Shown: piece after piece, positions 8,805-17,434 of the stretch
How positions within the stretch are numbered: the stretch's first letter is position 1
How the letters are laid out: each line of letters opens with the position of its first letter
NCBI RefSeq assembly: GCF_947492965.1
Contig: NZ_CANLOZ010000020.1
Span: forward strand, 1 to 34,970
Source of the DNA: an uncultured Aquimarina sp.
GTDB lineage: Bacteria; Bacteroidota; Bacteroidia; Flavobacteriales; Flavobacteriaceae
Length of the DNA: 34,970 bases
Direction of reading: 5' to 3'
Notes under the pieces: model-generated
The model's input: only the letters and a program-made list of their open reading frames with translations
Databases searched by the model: none
Told to the model about the DNA's origin: nothing
Program-made: the position numbers and the translations under genes

Positions 8805-10178
8805 ATGACAATGAAACTACAACCTACGATTAAGGCGTTTTTAATGGTTGCCTTAATGATTTTCATTTATTCCTGTGAAAAAGAAGAATTTCCACGTACC
8901 GAACCAGAACAAACCGTCCCCCAAAGAATTCAGGACACAACGTATACGGATGCTCAATTAAAAAAAGTATTGGAAGAAGAAGCAGAAATCATCAAATTAG
9001 AAAAAAGCGGTTATGTGGCGGATATATCTGGAATGGATGTAGCAAAAGATAACCCTAAAAAAGTTTATATGCATTATATGCCCTGGTTTCAGAGCAAAGA
9101 TTACGATGGATACTGGGGACAACATTGGACTATGACTAATAAAAATCCTGATATTAGAGATAGTAACGGCAAACAAGAAATAGCTTCTTATTTCTATCCC
9201 GTAATAGGTCCATACTCCTCTAACGACCCTGATTTACATGAATATCATTTTTTAATGATGAAATTAGCCGGAATCGATGGTGTAATATTTGATTGGTATG
9301 GAAGTAAGGATCTCTACGATTACGAAAATATTAAAAGTGCTACGGAAAGTTTTATTGAAATTATGGAGGATTTAGATTTTGATTTTTCAATTATGTACGA
9401 AGATAGGGTTGCTAAGCAAGCATATGAACTAGGATTATCGAACAGTATTATTGAAGCAGCTCAGGAAGATTTCACCTATATCAATGACACCTACTTTACC
9501 AGCCCTAATTACATAAAACACAATGATAAAAATCTACTATTTGTTTTTGGACCACATCATATCACCACCCAACAAGAATGGGACACTATTTTCGATATCC
9601 TACCCACTGATAACCGTCCCGACTTTTTAACCTTGTGGGCAGCCAATAATTTAGTAGGACAGAATGCTACTGGAGAGTTTTTATGGGTAGACCAAGATCA
9701 TCTACTAGCCCATGAGCATTATTATAATAATTACGATACCGAAAATCTTACCATTGTTGGGTCTTCTTATCCTGGTTTTGATAGCTTTTATGCAGAAGGT
9801 GGATGGTCCGAAGGGATTAATTTATGGAGTATCGACCATAATCAAGGGCAAACCTTTGCAGAAACACTAAATTATACACATCATGAAATTGCAGATTTTA
9901 TTCAACTTATTACCTGGAATGATTTTGGAGAAGGCACCATGATTGAACCCACAGAAGAATTTGGTTTTATGTATTTACAGCTATTACAACAATATACTGG
10001 TGTTGATTTCACTACTGACGATTTAATAGTAGCATTAGATCTATATACAGCCAGAAAATATTTTAGTGGAAATCAAGAAGCCCAAGACTATTTAGATCGA
10101 ACATACAAATATATAAAGCAACTCAATTTAGTTAGAGCAGACAAGATTATTAAAGCAGTTTATAAATTTTATTCTTAA
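8805..10178 (+). CDS. Lipoprotein glycoside hydrolase, GH71/GH99-like
   Basis: 457 residues. A signal peptide ends in the lipobox IYSC (Cys24 from the first Met). The EKEEF that follows resembles the acidic surface-export signal of Bacteroidota lipoproteins, so the enzyme is probably on the outer face. The catalytic domain begins KKVYMHYMPWFQSKDYDGYWGQHWT, of which the MHYMPWF portion marks GH71/GH99-like TIM barrels, and continues GIDGVIFDWYG and LITWNDFGEGTMIEPT, where the acidic residues of WNDFGEG are the likely catalytic ones. Relatives include endo-alpha-mannanases (GH99) and alpha-1,3-glucanases (GH71), so an alpha-linked glycan is the likely substrate, but it cannot be fixed from sequence. 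Starting at the second ATG (8811) would change little. No SusC/SusD genes or other glycanases adjoin it, which is unusual for such an enzyme. Confidence 0.85.
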   Translation: MTMKLQPTIKAFLMVALMIFIYSCEKEEFPRTEPEQTVPQRIQDTTYTDAQLKKVLEEEAEIIKLEKSGYVADISGMDVAKDNPKKVYMHYMPWFQSKDYDGYWGQHWTMTNKNPDIRDSNGKQEIASYFYPVIGPYSSNDPDLHEYHFLMMKLAGIDGVIFDWYGSKDLYDYENIKSATESFIEIMEDLDFDFSIMYEDRVAKQAYELGLSNSIIEAAQEDFTYINDTYFTSPNYIKHNDKNLLFVFGPHHITTQQEWDTIFDILPTDNRPDFLTLWAANNLVGQNATGEFLWVDQDHLLAHEHYYNNYDTENLTIVGSSYPGFDSFYAEGGWSEGINLWSIDHNQGQTFAETLNYTHHEIADFIQLITWNDFGEGTMIEPTEEFGFMYLQLLQQYTGVDFTTDDLIVALDLYTARKYFSGNQEAQDYLDRTYKYIKQLNLVRADKIIKAVYKFYS

Positions 10179-10216
10179 CCATAAAATCACATTAAAAGCA
10201 ATTGTAAAAATCATAA

Positions 10217-10241
10217 AAGCCCGTCTGTATCAGATGGGCTT
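10217..10241. terminator. Hairpin terminator between convergent genes
   Basis: AAGCCCGTCTG / CAGATGGGCTT with loop TAT, one G-T wobble, lies between the GH gene (plus) and the cold-shock gene (minus). It is followed by TTTT on the minus side and GTTCTTT on the plus side, so it probably works both ways. Confidence 0.8.
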
Positions 10242-10269
10242 GTTCTTTAAAAAAGTCAAAATGTATATA

Positions 10270-10461
10270 TTATAATACTCTCACGTTTACCGCGTTCATT
10301 CCTTTTTTACCTTCTTTAAGTTCGTACTCTACTTCATCACCTTCACGAATTTCATCGATTAAGCCCGAAATGTGTACAAAACGATCTTGATTAGATCCTT
10401 CTTCTGTAATAAATCCAAATCCTTTGGAGTCATTAAAAAATTTTACTGTTCCTTTGTTCAT
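10270..10461 (-). CDS. Cold-shock domain protein
   Basis: A 63-residue single cold-shock domain that binds single-stranded RNA and DNA and melts RNA structure. It shows MNKGTVKFFNDSKGFGFITEE with RNP1 (KGFGFIT, residues 13-19) and RNP2 in the form RFVHIS (27-32), where VFVHFS is more usual. The C-terminal half is EGDEVEYELKEGKKGMNAV. Homologues act as RNA chaperones during cold shock or growth changes. It is apparently transcribed alone, with 71 bp between it and the rluD stop. Confidence 0.96.
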   Translation of the reverse strand: MNKGTVKFFNDSKGFGFITEEGSNQDRFVHISGLIDEIREGDEVEYELKEGKKGMNAVNVRVL

Positions 10462-10532
10462 TATAAATAATTAAAGCACCAATATACTATTAATAAATGA
10501 GCATTCCCCAATTTATTTCAATAAAGACACAT

Positions 10533-11582
10533 TTATTCTTTAGTTAGCTGATTTTTAGCATAATTTCTCCAACGTTCTACACATTGTTGCATATCATCAG
10601 GTACTGAGGTTTCGAAGTGCATTTTTTCTCCGGTAACGGGATGTACGAACCCCAAAGTTCTTGCGTGCAATGCTTGTCTTGGTAATATTTTGAAACAATT
10701 TTCTACAAACTGTTTATACTTGGAAAAAGTCGTACCCTTTAAGATCTTTTCACCACCATATCGTTCATCGTTAAATAATGTATGACCAATATGTTTCATA
10801 TGCACACGTATCTGATGCGTTCTTCCAGTTTCTAATCTACAAGAAACCATTGTAACATATCCTAAACGTTCAATAACTTTGTAATGTGTAACTGCAGGTT
10901 TTCCTTTTTCTGCTTCATCGCCTTCAAAAACAGTATTTTGAAGTCTGTTTTTAGGATGACGACCAATATTACCTATAATTGTTCCTTCATCTTCTTTTAG
11001 ATTCCCCCAAACAATTGCCACATATTCTCTTTCTGAGGTTTTATCAAAAAACTGTTTCGCTAAATGCGTCATAGCATCTTCAGTTTTAGCAATCACCAAT
11101 AAACCACTGGTATCCTTATCAATTCGGTGCACCAAACCTGGACGCTCACTGCTATTATTAGGCAAATTATCAAAATGATAAATCAAGGCATTAATCAAAG
11201 TTCCAGAGTAATTTCCATGACCAGGATGTACTACCATTCCTGCAGGTTTATTCACCACTAACAGAGCATTATCTTCATAAACAATATTCAATGGAATATC
11301 CTCTGGTGTTAGCAAATTCTCATAAGGTGGATGAGCAAATAACACTCTTACCACATCATTAGGCTTTACCTTATGATTTGATTTTACCGGAATATCATTG
11401 ACAAAAACACTTCCTGCTTTGGCTGCTTGTTGAATCTTATTTCGAGTAGCATTCTCAACAAAATTCATCAAAAATTTATCTACCCTAAGTGGTACTTGAC
11501 CTGCTCCTGCCACAAAACGATGATGTTCATACAATTCGTCTTCATTAGGTCCTAAATCGTCTATATCTGGATCTGATTCCAA
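10533..11582 (-). CDS. rluD: RluD-type 23S rRNA pseudouridine synthase
   Basis: 349 residues. An S4 RNA-binding domain (PLRVDKFLMNFVENATRNKI, KAGSVFVNDIPVKSN; about 30-80) is followed by the RluA/RluD catalytic domain with LVVNKPAGMVVHPGHGN, GLVHRIDKDTSGLLVIAKT (catalytic Asp155) and CRLETGRTHQIRVH. The family isomerises uridines in helix 69 of 23S rRNA. The start is TTG at 11582: the in-frame stop TAA lies just three codons upstream, and no ATG occurs before the S4 domain. It is 25 bp after the PASTA gene, so the two are likely co-transcribed. Which uridines it modifies cannot be told from sequence. Confidence 0.95.
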   Translation of the reverse strand: MESDPDIDDLGPNEDELYEHHRFVAGAGQVPLRVDKFLMNFVENATRNKIQQAAKAGSVFVNDIPVKSNHKVKPNDVVRVLFAHPPYENLLTPEDIPLNIVYEDNALLVVNKPAGMVVHPGHGNYSGTLINALIYHFDNLPNNSSERPGLVHRIDKDTSGLLVIAKTEDAMTHLAKQFFDKTSEREYVAIVWGNLKEDEGTIIGNIGRHPKNRLQNTVFEGDEAEKGKPAVTHYKVIERLGYVTMVSCRLETGRTHQIRVHMKHIGHTLFNDERYGGEKILKGTTFSKYKQFVENCFKILPRQALHARTLGFVHPVTGEKMHFETSVPDDMQQCVERWRNYAKNQLTKE

Positions 11583-11607
11583 AAGGTGTTATTTTTAGAA
11601 GTTTTAT

Positions 11608-12186
11608 TTATGGATTAAGTCGCAAATTACCACTTTGGTCACCTACGACAAGGTCAATGGTAGAAGTCTTCATTATTTTATCTCCTGGCTTCAACCTTTT
11701 GCCTTTGTACCTAAGTTCCAGTACCTGATCAGAAGGATCTGGTTTAAAAGTAATAGATCCTATTTTAAAGCCAAGAGCCACTAGTCTTGGTTCTACCTGC
11801 CTTCTGGTTTTTCTAATAACATCAGGTACTTCTACTTTTCGATATCCCGATGGGTTTAGGGTTACATAGATCTTTCTATTTTCTTTTACCATATTTCCTG
11901 CAGGAGGATTCTGCTCAATCACAGAATAACGAGGATAATCAGGATTAAAATTAGCAGAATCTTGCACTTCGAATCTCAAATCTTTGGATTCTACAAGCTC
12001 TTTCACCTCATCGAGTGTTTTTTTACTTAAACTTGGAACTACAATTCTCTGATCGTGATTTGTAGAACTATCTAACCATTTCAATGCTATAAAACATAAA
12101 ATAGCAGTCATTGCGACAGCGATCACTAATTGAATAAGAAATGCTTTACTCCAAATAAACCTTAAAAGTCCTTTAAAAAAATCCAT
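11608..12186 (-). CDS. Single-pass membrane protein with PASTA domains
   Basis: 192 residues from the ATG at 12186 (MDFFKGLLRF). A longer frame open to 12300 would overlap the divergent ddl start and lacks family features, so the shorter start is preferred; a TAnnTTTG box 20 bp upstream of this ATG supports it. One helix (about 13-36, AFLIQLVIAVAMTAILCFIA) anchors it, and the rest is outside the cytoplasm. Two PASTA repeats follow, one from VVPSLSKKTLDEVKELV through VIEQNPPAGNMVKENRKIYV and one from VEVPDVIRKTRRQVEPRL through RYKGKRLKPGDKI. PASTA domains usually sense peptidoglycan or lipid II on Ser/Thr kinases and PBPs, but no kinase or transpeptidase domain is present here. Its position opposite ddl suggests a cell-wall role. 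Confidence 0.88.
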   Translation of the reverse strand: MDFFKGLLRFIWSKAFLIQLVIAVAMTAILCFIALKWLDSSTNHDQRIVVPSLSKKTLDEVKELVESKDLRFEVQDSANFNPDYPRYSVIEQNPPAGNMVKENRKIYVTLNPSGYRKVEVPDVIRKTRRQVEPRLVALGFKIGSITFKPDPSDQVLELRYKGKRLKPGDKIMKTSTIDLVVGDQSGNLRLNP

Positions 12187-12206
12187 GTATCTGATGATAG
12201 TTTCGG

Positions 12207-12214
12207 CAAAGATA
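12207..12214 (-). promoter_or_regulatory. -7 promoter box for the PASTA-rluD operon
   Basis: On the minus strand TATCTTTG matches the Bacteroidota -7 consensus TAnnTTTG in every defined base, 20 bp before the PASTA start codon. No clear -33 TTTG was found at 19 bp. Confidence 0.45.
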
Positions 12215-12255
12215 TAAAAACGGAAACTTTTTAGCTTTTGTTGTTGGATAAATGA

Positions 12256-12263
12256 TATTTTTG
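12256..12263 (+). promoter_or_regulatory. -7 promoter box for ddl
   Basis: TATTTTTG matches TAnnTTTG, 17 bp before the ddl ATG. A TTTG lies at 12237-12240, but the 15-bp spacing is shorter than usual. The implied leader is only about 10 nt. Confidence 0.45.
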
Positions 12264-12280
12264 TTTGCAAACCATATCCA

Positions 12281-13261
12281 ATGAAGAAAAATATTGCCAT
12301 CCTTATGGGAGGTTACTCCAGCGAATTTGATATTTCTATCAAAAGTGGAAATGTAGTTTATAAGCACTTGAACAGAGACCTTTATGAACCGTACAAAATT
12401 CATATTACCAAAGATTCTTGGTACTACGTTGATGACAATGATCAAAAAACCACCATTGATCGAAATGATTTTTCCCTAAATCTGAATGGCACTAAAATTA
12501 TTTTTGATGCTGCTTTTAACATTGTACATGGAACTCCTGGAGAAGATGGTTTACTACAAGCATATTTTGAATTAATCGGAATACCACAAACAGCCTGTGA
12601 TTTTTATCAAGCAGCACTTACTTTTAACAAAAGAGACTGTATTAGCACTTTACAACCTTATGGGATCCCTACCGCCAAAAATTATTTCTTAAATAAAGGA
12701 GATAAAATCAGCACCAGTGAAATTATTGATACCGTTGGTTTACCCTGTTTTGTAAAAGCAAATAAGGCTGGAAGTAGTTATGGCGTTTCTAAAGTAAACA
12801 CCGAAGAAGAATTACTTCCTGCTATTGATGTAGCTTATAAAGAAGATGACGAAATTATTATTGAATCTTTTCTTAGCGGAACAGAAGTTTCGGTAGGTGT
12901 AATTACTTACCAAGGAAAAGACGTAGTCTTGCCAATTACAGAAATTGTTTCAGAAAATGATTTCTTTGATTATGAAGCTAAATATTTAGGCAAATCTCAA
13001 GAAATTACTCCAGCAAGATTAAGCAAAGAAGATGAAGAAAAGGTAAAGAATCTAGCCTTAAAAGTATATCAAATCCTAAAAATGAGTGGTTTTTCTAGAA
13101 GCGAATATATATTTCATGATGGAGAACCTCATTTTATAGAAATGAATACAAATCCTGGTTTTAGCGAAGCTAGCATTTTACCTCAACAATCAATCGCCGC
13201 TGGAATAAGTATACAAGACCTGTTAACTAATACGATAGAAGAAGCTATAAACAAGAAATAA
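12281..13261 (+). CDS. ddl: D-alanine--D-alanine ligase
   Basis: ATP-grasp enzyme making the D-Ala-D-Ala dipeptide for peptidoglycan precursors in the cytoplasm; 326 residues is normal. Visible motifs are IAILMGGYSSEFDISIKSG (N-terminal substrate loop), VHGTPGEDGLLQAYFELIGI, CFVKANKAGSSYGVSKV (ATP-binding loop), ESFLSGTEVSVGV, and the metal/ADP and substrate block EMNTNPGFSEASILPQQS. The last block differs in detail from enterobacterial Ddl but is what I expect in flavobacteria. It is divergent from the PASTA gene (94 bp) and followed after 76 bp by coaD. A vancomycin-type ligase (D-Lac or D-Ser) is unlikely in this context, though the specificity residue was not aligned. Confidence 0.96.
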   Translation: MKKNIAILMGGYSSEFDISIKSGNVVYKHLNRDLYEPYKIHITKDSWYYVDDNDQKTTIDRNDFSLNLNGTKIIFDAAFNIVHGTPGEDGLLQAYFELIGIPQTACDFYQAALTFNKRDCISTLQPYGIPTAKNYFLNKGDKISTSEIIDTVGLPCFVKANKAGSSYGVSKVNTEEELLPAIDVAYKEDDEIIIESFLSGTEVSVGVITYQGKDVVLPITEIVSENDFFDYEAKYLGKSQEITPARLSKEDEEKVKNLALKVYQILKMSGFSRSEYIFHDGEPHFIEMNTNPGFSEASILPQQSIAAGISIQDLLTNTIEEAINKK

Positions 13262-13337
13262 CGGAAGAAACATTGTTTTAGCATCATAACTAATTTCAAC
13301 TTTACCTATATTTATACCAAATAATCACAAGTCACTT

Positions 13338-13799
13338 ATGAGAAGAGCTGTTTTTCCAGGATCGTTTGACCCGATAACGCTAGGTCATTATGATATTATA
13401 GAAAGAGGATTAACTCTTTTTGACGAAGTTATATTGGCAATTGGAGTAAATGCTGAAAAAAAATACATGTTCTCTTTGGAAGAAAGAAAAAGCTTTATAG
13501 AAGATGCTTTTAAAGATGAACCAAAGATAAAAGTAATGACGTATAAAGGTCTTACTGTAGAGTTCTGCAAACAACAAAATGCGAACTTTATTCTTAGAGG
13601 ACTTAGAAACCCTGCAGATTTCGAATTTGAAAAAGCAATTGCTCACACCAATAGAAAAATGTCTGAAATTGAAACTGTATTTTTACTAACCTCCTCAGGA
13701 AAAAGCTATATCTCCTCTTCTATCGTAAGAGATGTTATCCGAAACGGAGGTGACGTGACTGGCTTGGTTCCTGAAACAGTAGTATACAAAAGAAAATAA
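13338..13799 (+). CDS. coaD: Phosphopantetheine adenylyltransferase
   Basis: Transfers AMP from ATP to 4'-phosphopantetheine, giving dephospho-CoA, the penultimate step of coenzyme A synthesis. 153 residues, typical. It has the nucleotidyltransferase motif AVFPGSFDPITLGHYDI with His17, the family block FILRGLRNPADFEFE, and SGKSYISSSIVRDVIRNGGD carrying the ISSSxxR motif. A possible -7 box TATATTTA (13307-13314) precedes it, so it may have its own promoter as well as read-through from ddl. Downstream genes on the same strand start 47 bp later. Confidence 0.97.
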   Translation: MRRAVFPGSFDPITLGHYDIIERGLTLFDEVILAIGVNAEKKYMFSLEERKSFIEDAFKDEPKIKVMTYKGLTVEFCKQQNANFILRGLRNPADFEFEKAIAHTNRKMSEIETVFLLTSSGKSYISSSIVRDVIRNGGDVTGLVPETVVYKRK

Positions 13800-13846
13800 C
13801 ACGTTAAACAACATAATCCCAAATCTAAAATCCCAATCAATTAGCT

Positions 13847-14581
13847 ATGAAAACCTACAAAAAACTTAGTATCACTCTACTTTTAATGTCCATAACGTTT
13901 TTCGCATGTAGTACGGATGATGATGAAAATGACAACACTATAGAACCACCTATTAGCTGCGAAAATGCGAATAATTTCATTTTTGAAGAAAAGGATGGTT
14001 TAGTGGTTGCAGAATTTGAAAGTATCAACAATATTAATGATTGGAATAACGAAAACTCTGTAGCTGGTTTTTCTGGTACTAGTTATTTAGTATGGAAAGG
14101 AGATCAATTTCTAAATGCTCCTGGAAATGGTTTGTTAACTTATAACATAAACATTACTACCACAGGAACCTATAGATTTATCTGGAGATCAAGAATTACG
14201 AATGGAACTTCTGGATCCGAACATAACGATTCTTGGTTACGATTTCCTGATGCCTCTGCATTTTTTGGTCAACGCAATGAAAGTATTGTCTATCCAGGAG
14301 ATACAGGTCAAACACCAAATCCTAATGGCTCCAGCAAAGATGGGTGGTTCAAAATCTACAAGAGTGGTCCAGCAGATCAATGGAAATGGCAAGCATCTAC
14401 AAGTGATAATGACGCACATGACATTTTTGTAACTTTTGATACACCAGGAACATACATGATGGAAGTATCTGCAAGATCTTCTTTTCATGCACTTGATCGA
14501 TTCGTACTATTTACAGAAAATGTTTCTCTGAGTGATGCTACAAGTGAAACTGCAGAATTAAGCGAAATTAACTGTAATTAA
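13847..14581 (+). CDS. Lipoprotein with a carbohydrate-binding-like beta-sandwich domain
   Basis: 244 residues. The signal peptide ends in FFAC (Cys21), and STDDDEND follows, an acidic stretch matching the Bacteroidota surface lipoprotein export signal; the protein is probably on the outer face. The mature part starts with FEEKDGLVVAEFESI, like the opening of several CBM6-like modules, and has many aromatic residues in strand-like contexts (YRFIWRSRITNGT, HNDSWLRFPDASAFFG, DGWFKIYKSGPADQWKW, GTYMMEVSARSSFHALDRFV). The HALDRFVLF ending resembles the ligand-proximal end of carbohydrate-binding domains attached to glycanases. I see no catalytic motif. It precedes the DUF1800/DUF1501 pair on the same strand by 64 bp. 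Binding to a glycan is an inference. Confidence 0.75.
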   Translation: MKTYKKLSITLLLMSITFFACSTDDDENDNTIEPPISCENANNFIFEEKDGLVVAEFESINNINDWNNENSVAGFSGTSYLVWKGDQFLNAPGNGLLTYNINITTTGTYRFIWRSRITNGTSGSEHNDSWLRFPDASAFFGQRNESIVYPGDTGQTPNPNGSSKDGWFKIYKSGPADQWKWQASTSDNDAHDIFVTFDTPGTYMMEVSARSSFHALDRFVLFTENVSLSDATSETAELSEINCN

Positions 14582-14645
14582 GAATAGAAAGTTCGTACTT
14601 TAAACCTTTTCTAAAATTGATAGTCAAAGTAGAAACACTTTGATT

Positions 14646-16043
14646 ATGAGTTCTTTTCTAACAGATAAACAAATACAACATCTTTATTGGCGTACTGGTT
14701 TTGGAATTTCTCCTTCTGAATTAAAACGTGCAAGAACTTTTTCTAAAGAAGAAATTGTAGATCACTTGTTTTCTGAAAGTAGTGGGATAACTGATTTATC
14801 TCTTGACTTTGGAATTCTACAAAAAGATCCAAAAAACTTATCACGCGAGGAACGCAAGGAATTACGAAAACTTCGTAATCAAAAAATGCTAGATCTCAAC
14901 TTACTATGGCTACGGCAATTAGCAGAGAGCAAACAAGTATTGAGAGAGAAAATGACTTTGTTTTTTCACAATCATTTTGCTGTTCGATTAAAAACTCCAA
15001 GAGCAGCGCTACACTTAAATAATGTAATCAGAAAAAATGCTCTGGAAAGTTTTGGGGATATGCTATTGGAGGTTTCTAAATCTCCAGCGATGTTACTATT
15101 CCTAAACAACAGACAAAACAGAAAGAACAATCCAAATGAAAACTTTGCTCGAGAAGTTATGGAGTTATTTACACTTGGCAGAGATAATGGATATACCGAA
15201 AAAGATATAAAAGAAGCTGCAAGAGCTTTTACTGGATGGAATTTTAATAAACAAGGGACTTTTGTTTTTAGACAAAAACATCATGACTTTGGCTCTAAAA
15301 CTATTCTAGGAAAAACAGGGAATTTCAAAGGAGAAGATGTTATAAAAATTCTTCTAGAGCAAAAGCAAACTGCAAAATATATTACGAAAAAAATATACAA
15401 GTTTCTCGTAAATGAACATATAAACCCAACTCGTCTAGAAAAACTTAGTTCTATTTTCTATGAAACAAATTATAACATAGAAGCTTTATTAAGAGGTGTT
15501 TTGGAAAGCGACTGGTTTTACGATCATGAAAATATAGGAGCCAAAATAAAATCCCCGATAGAATTAATCGTTGGACTTAGTAAACCTTTTAACATACACT
15601 ACAAGAATCCAAAGGTATTATTATACCTGCAGCGAAAATTGAATCAAGTATTATTTTTCCCACCCAATGTTGCAGGATGGAAAGGCGGAAAATCCTGGAT
15701 AGATAACTCTACACTCATGCTTAGATTAAAACTAGCTTCTGTTGCACTCAATAATGGTGTTATTGAAATAAATGACACTGCTGATAGTGAGATGACTACA
15801 ATGATGAAAGAGAAGTATTATAACAAAATGAAGTCACAAATGCAGAAAAGAGTGAAAGCTACTCCTCATTGGGAACCTTTTCTAGATGCTATAGAACAAA
15901 AATCCAGACAACAATTGATAGACTATGTACTTCAACCTAATTTATCTAAAGGTGCCCAAGAAGTAATCTCTACCATTGACGAAAGAAACACCAAGAATTT
16001 TATTATTGAGCTAATGAGCTTACCAGAATACCAACTTTGTTAA
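14646..16043 (+). CDS. DUF1800 family protein
   Basis: 465 residues from ATG 14646; a TTG two codons earlier (14640) is in frame but less likely. Family marks are HLYWRTGFGISPSEL near the N-terminus, MTLFFHNHFAV, NENFAREVMELFTLGRDNGY, KEAARAFTGWNF and, near the C-terminus, FPPNVAGWKGGKSWIDNS. DUF1800 proteins are widespread in Bacteroidota, Planctomycetes and Proteobacteria, nearly always beside a DUF1501 gene, and their biochemical role is unknown. No obvious signal peptide is visible. The next gene, DUF1501, begins 12 bp after the stop, so the two are surely co-transcribed. Confidence 0.93.
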   Translation: MSSFLTDKQIQHLYWRTGFGISPSELKRARTFSKEEIVDHLFSESSGITDLSLDFGILQKDPKNLSREERKELRKLRNQKMLDLNLLWLRQLAESKQVLREKMTLFFHNHFAVRLKTPRAALHLNNVIRKNALESFGDMLLEVSKSPAMLLFLNNRQNRKNNPNENFAREVMELFTLGRDNGYTEKDIKEAARAFTGWNFNKQGTFVFRQKHHDFGSKTILGKTGNFKGEDVIKILLEQKQTAKYITKKIYKFLVNEHINPTRLEKLSSIFYETNYNIEALLRGVLESDWFYDHENIGAKIKSPIELIVGLSKPFNIHYKNPKVLLYLQRKLNQVLFFPPNVAGWKGGKSWIDNSTLMLRLKLASVALNNGVIEINDTADSEMTTMMKEKYYNKMKSQMQKRVKATPHWEPFLDAIEQKSRQQLIDYVLQPNLSKGAQEVISTIDERNTKNFIIELMSLPEYQLC

Positions 16044-16055
16044 AACTTTGAAATC

Positions 16056-17249
16056 ATGGACAGAAGAAATTTTTTAAAACAATCCGTTTTTGCATCTGGA
16101 ATCACATTAGTTCCATCATTTTTAAAAGGAATGGAGTTTTTAACACCAGAACAATTATCTGGATATAAAAATGTAATCATTATTCAATTATCAGGTGGTA
16201 ATGACGGATTAAACAGCATTATTCCAATACAGAATGATATCTATCATCGGTTAAGACCTACTATCGGCAAAAAACAAAGTGAGACTTTAAAAATAAACGA
16301 TGATCTAGCTTTCAATAGTGCTTTACAACCCATAAAAGATTTATATGATCAAGGTGATGTTTGTATCATAAACAACGTAGGATATCCTAATCCCAACAGA
16401 TCTCATTTTAGAAGTACGGACATCTGGCAAACGGCTAGTGATACTAACCAGTATTTATCTTCTGGTTGGGTAGGCAGATATCTCGATGCTAATTGCCAGC
16501 ATCCGTATCAAGCAATAGAAGTCGATAATTCTTTGTCTCTCGCTATGAAAGGTAACACATTAAATGGTATCGCAGTTTCGGATCCTAAACAGTTACATCG
16601 TACTACCAGGGAGCCTTTCTTTAATCAATTGATTAATAATACTCAAGAAGACATGTTACATGAGGACAACCAAGGTTATCTTTATAAAACCATGTTAGAA
16701 ACGTACTCTTCTGCTTCTTATATTTATGAAACTTCCAAAATTTACGAATCTAAAGTAACATATCCGCAGTCGGCATTCGCGCGAAATTTAAAGACCATAG
16801 CTGATTTTATCATATCCGGATTAAAAACAAGAGTATACTATAGTTCTCTTGGAGGTTTTGATAGTCATGTAAATCAAGTAAATAGTCAAGATCGATTACT
16901 GGGTATATATGCAAATGCTATTAGTGCTCTGGTAAAGGATTTAAAAAAGAATAATAAATTTAAAGACACATTAATACTTACCTTTTCAGAATTTGGACGT
17001 AGAGTAAAACAAAATGGCAGTAGAGGAACAGATCATGGCGCAGCAAATAATGTAATGATAATGAGTGGATCTCTTAAAAAAGCTGGTATTTATAATGAAT
17101 TACCAAATCTATCTGACCTTGATAATAATGGAGATATCAAATACACCGTCGATTTTAGAAGTATTTATGCATCTATTTTAGATAACTGGCTCGAAGTAAA
17201 TGATCATATAATTCTAGGCTCCGATTTTAATAAATTATCCTTTGTATAA
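16056..17249 (+). CDS. DUF1501 family protein with a Tat-type signal
   Basis: 397 residues. It begins MDRRNFLKQSVFASGITLVP, a twin-arginine signal (RRNFLK), so it is probably folded in the cytoplasm and exported. The DUF1501 body has VIIIQLSGGNDGLNSIIPI, SHFRSTDIWQTA, GWVGRYLD, YYSSLGGFDSHVNQ, TLILTFSEFGRRVKQNGSRG and TDHGAANNVMIMSG. The family belongs to the alkaline-phosphatase/sulfatase-like superfamily; the Asp/His residues in GGNDG, GGFDSH and GTDHG are the probable metal ligands. The substrate is unknown. It pairs with DUF1800 upstream, and both end at the hairpin at 17435-17472. Confidence 0.92.
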   Translation: MDRRNFLKQSVFASGITLVPSFLKGMEFLTPEQLSGYKNVIIIQLSGGNDGLNSIIPIQNDIYHRLRPTIGKKQSETLKINDDLAFNSALQPIKDLYDQGDVCIINNVGYPNPNRSHFRSTDIWQTASDTNQYLSSGWVGRYLDANCQHPYQAIEVDNSLSLAMKGNTLNGIAVSDPKQLHRTTREPFFNQLINNTQEDMLHEDNQGYLYKTMLETYSSASYIYETSKIYESKVTYPQSAFARNLKTIADFIISGLKTRVYYSSLGGFDSHVNQVNSQDRLLGIYANAISALVKDLKKNNKFKDTLILTFSEFGRRVKQNGSRGTDHGAANNVMIMSGSLKKAGIYNELPNLSDLDNNGDIKYTVDFRSIYASILDNWLEVNDHIILGSDFNKLSFV

Positions 17250-17434
17250 CTATCTTGCTAAAGATAGATTAGAAAAACCAAAATTAAATGTAAGCCATAA
17301 GCTACAAATCAACTCAATCTTAAAAAACATTACCCATCTATTTTACATTTTCAAAATCTCATAAAACAATAAAAATCAAGAAGTTTTAACAATAAAAAAA
17401 CTATCAAAAACCCTTTTTTCTAACAAAAGTCAAT

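Noticed and set aside
8805..10178. A polysaccharide utilisation locus around the glycoside hydrolase
   Set aside because: No SusC, SusD, sensor or further glycanase gene lies in the flanking sequence.
12187..12300. N-terminal extension of the PASTA protein
   Set aside because: It would overlap the ddl start, contains a promoter box for the shorter form, and shows no family features.
12281..13261. Vancomycin-resistance type D-Ala-D-Lac ligase
   Set aside because: Motifs and the housekeeping setting fit Ddl, and there are no VanH/VanX genes.
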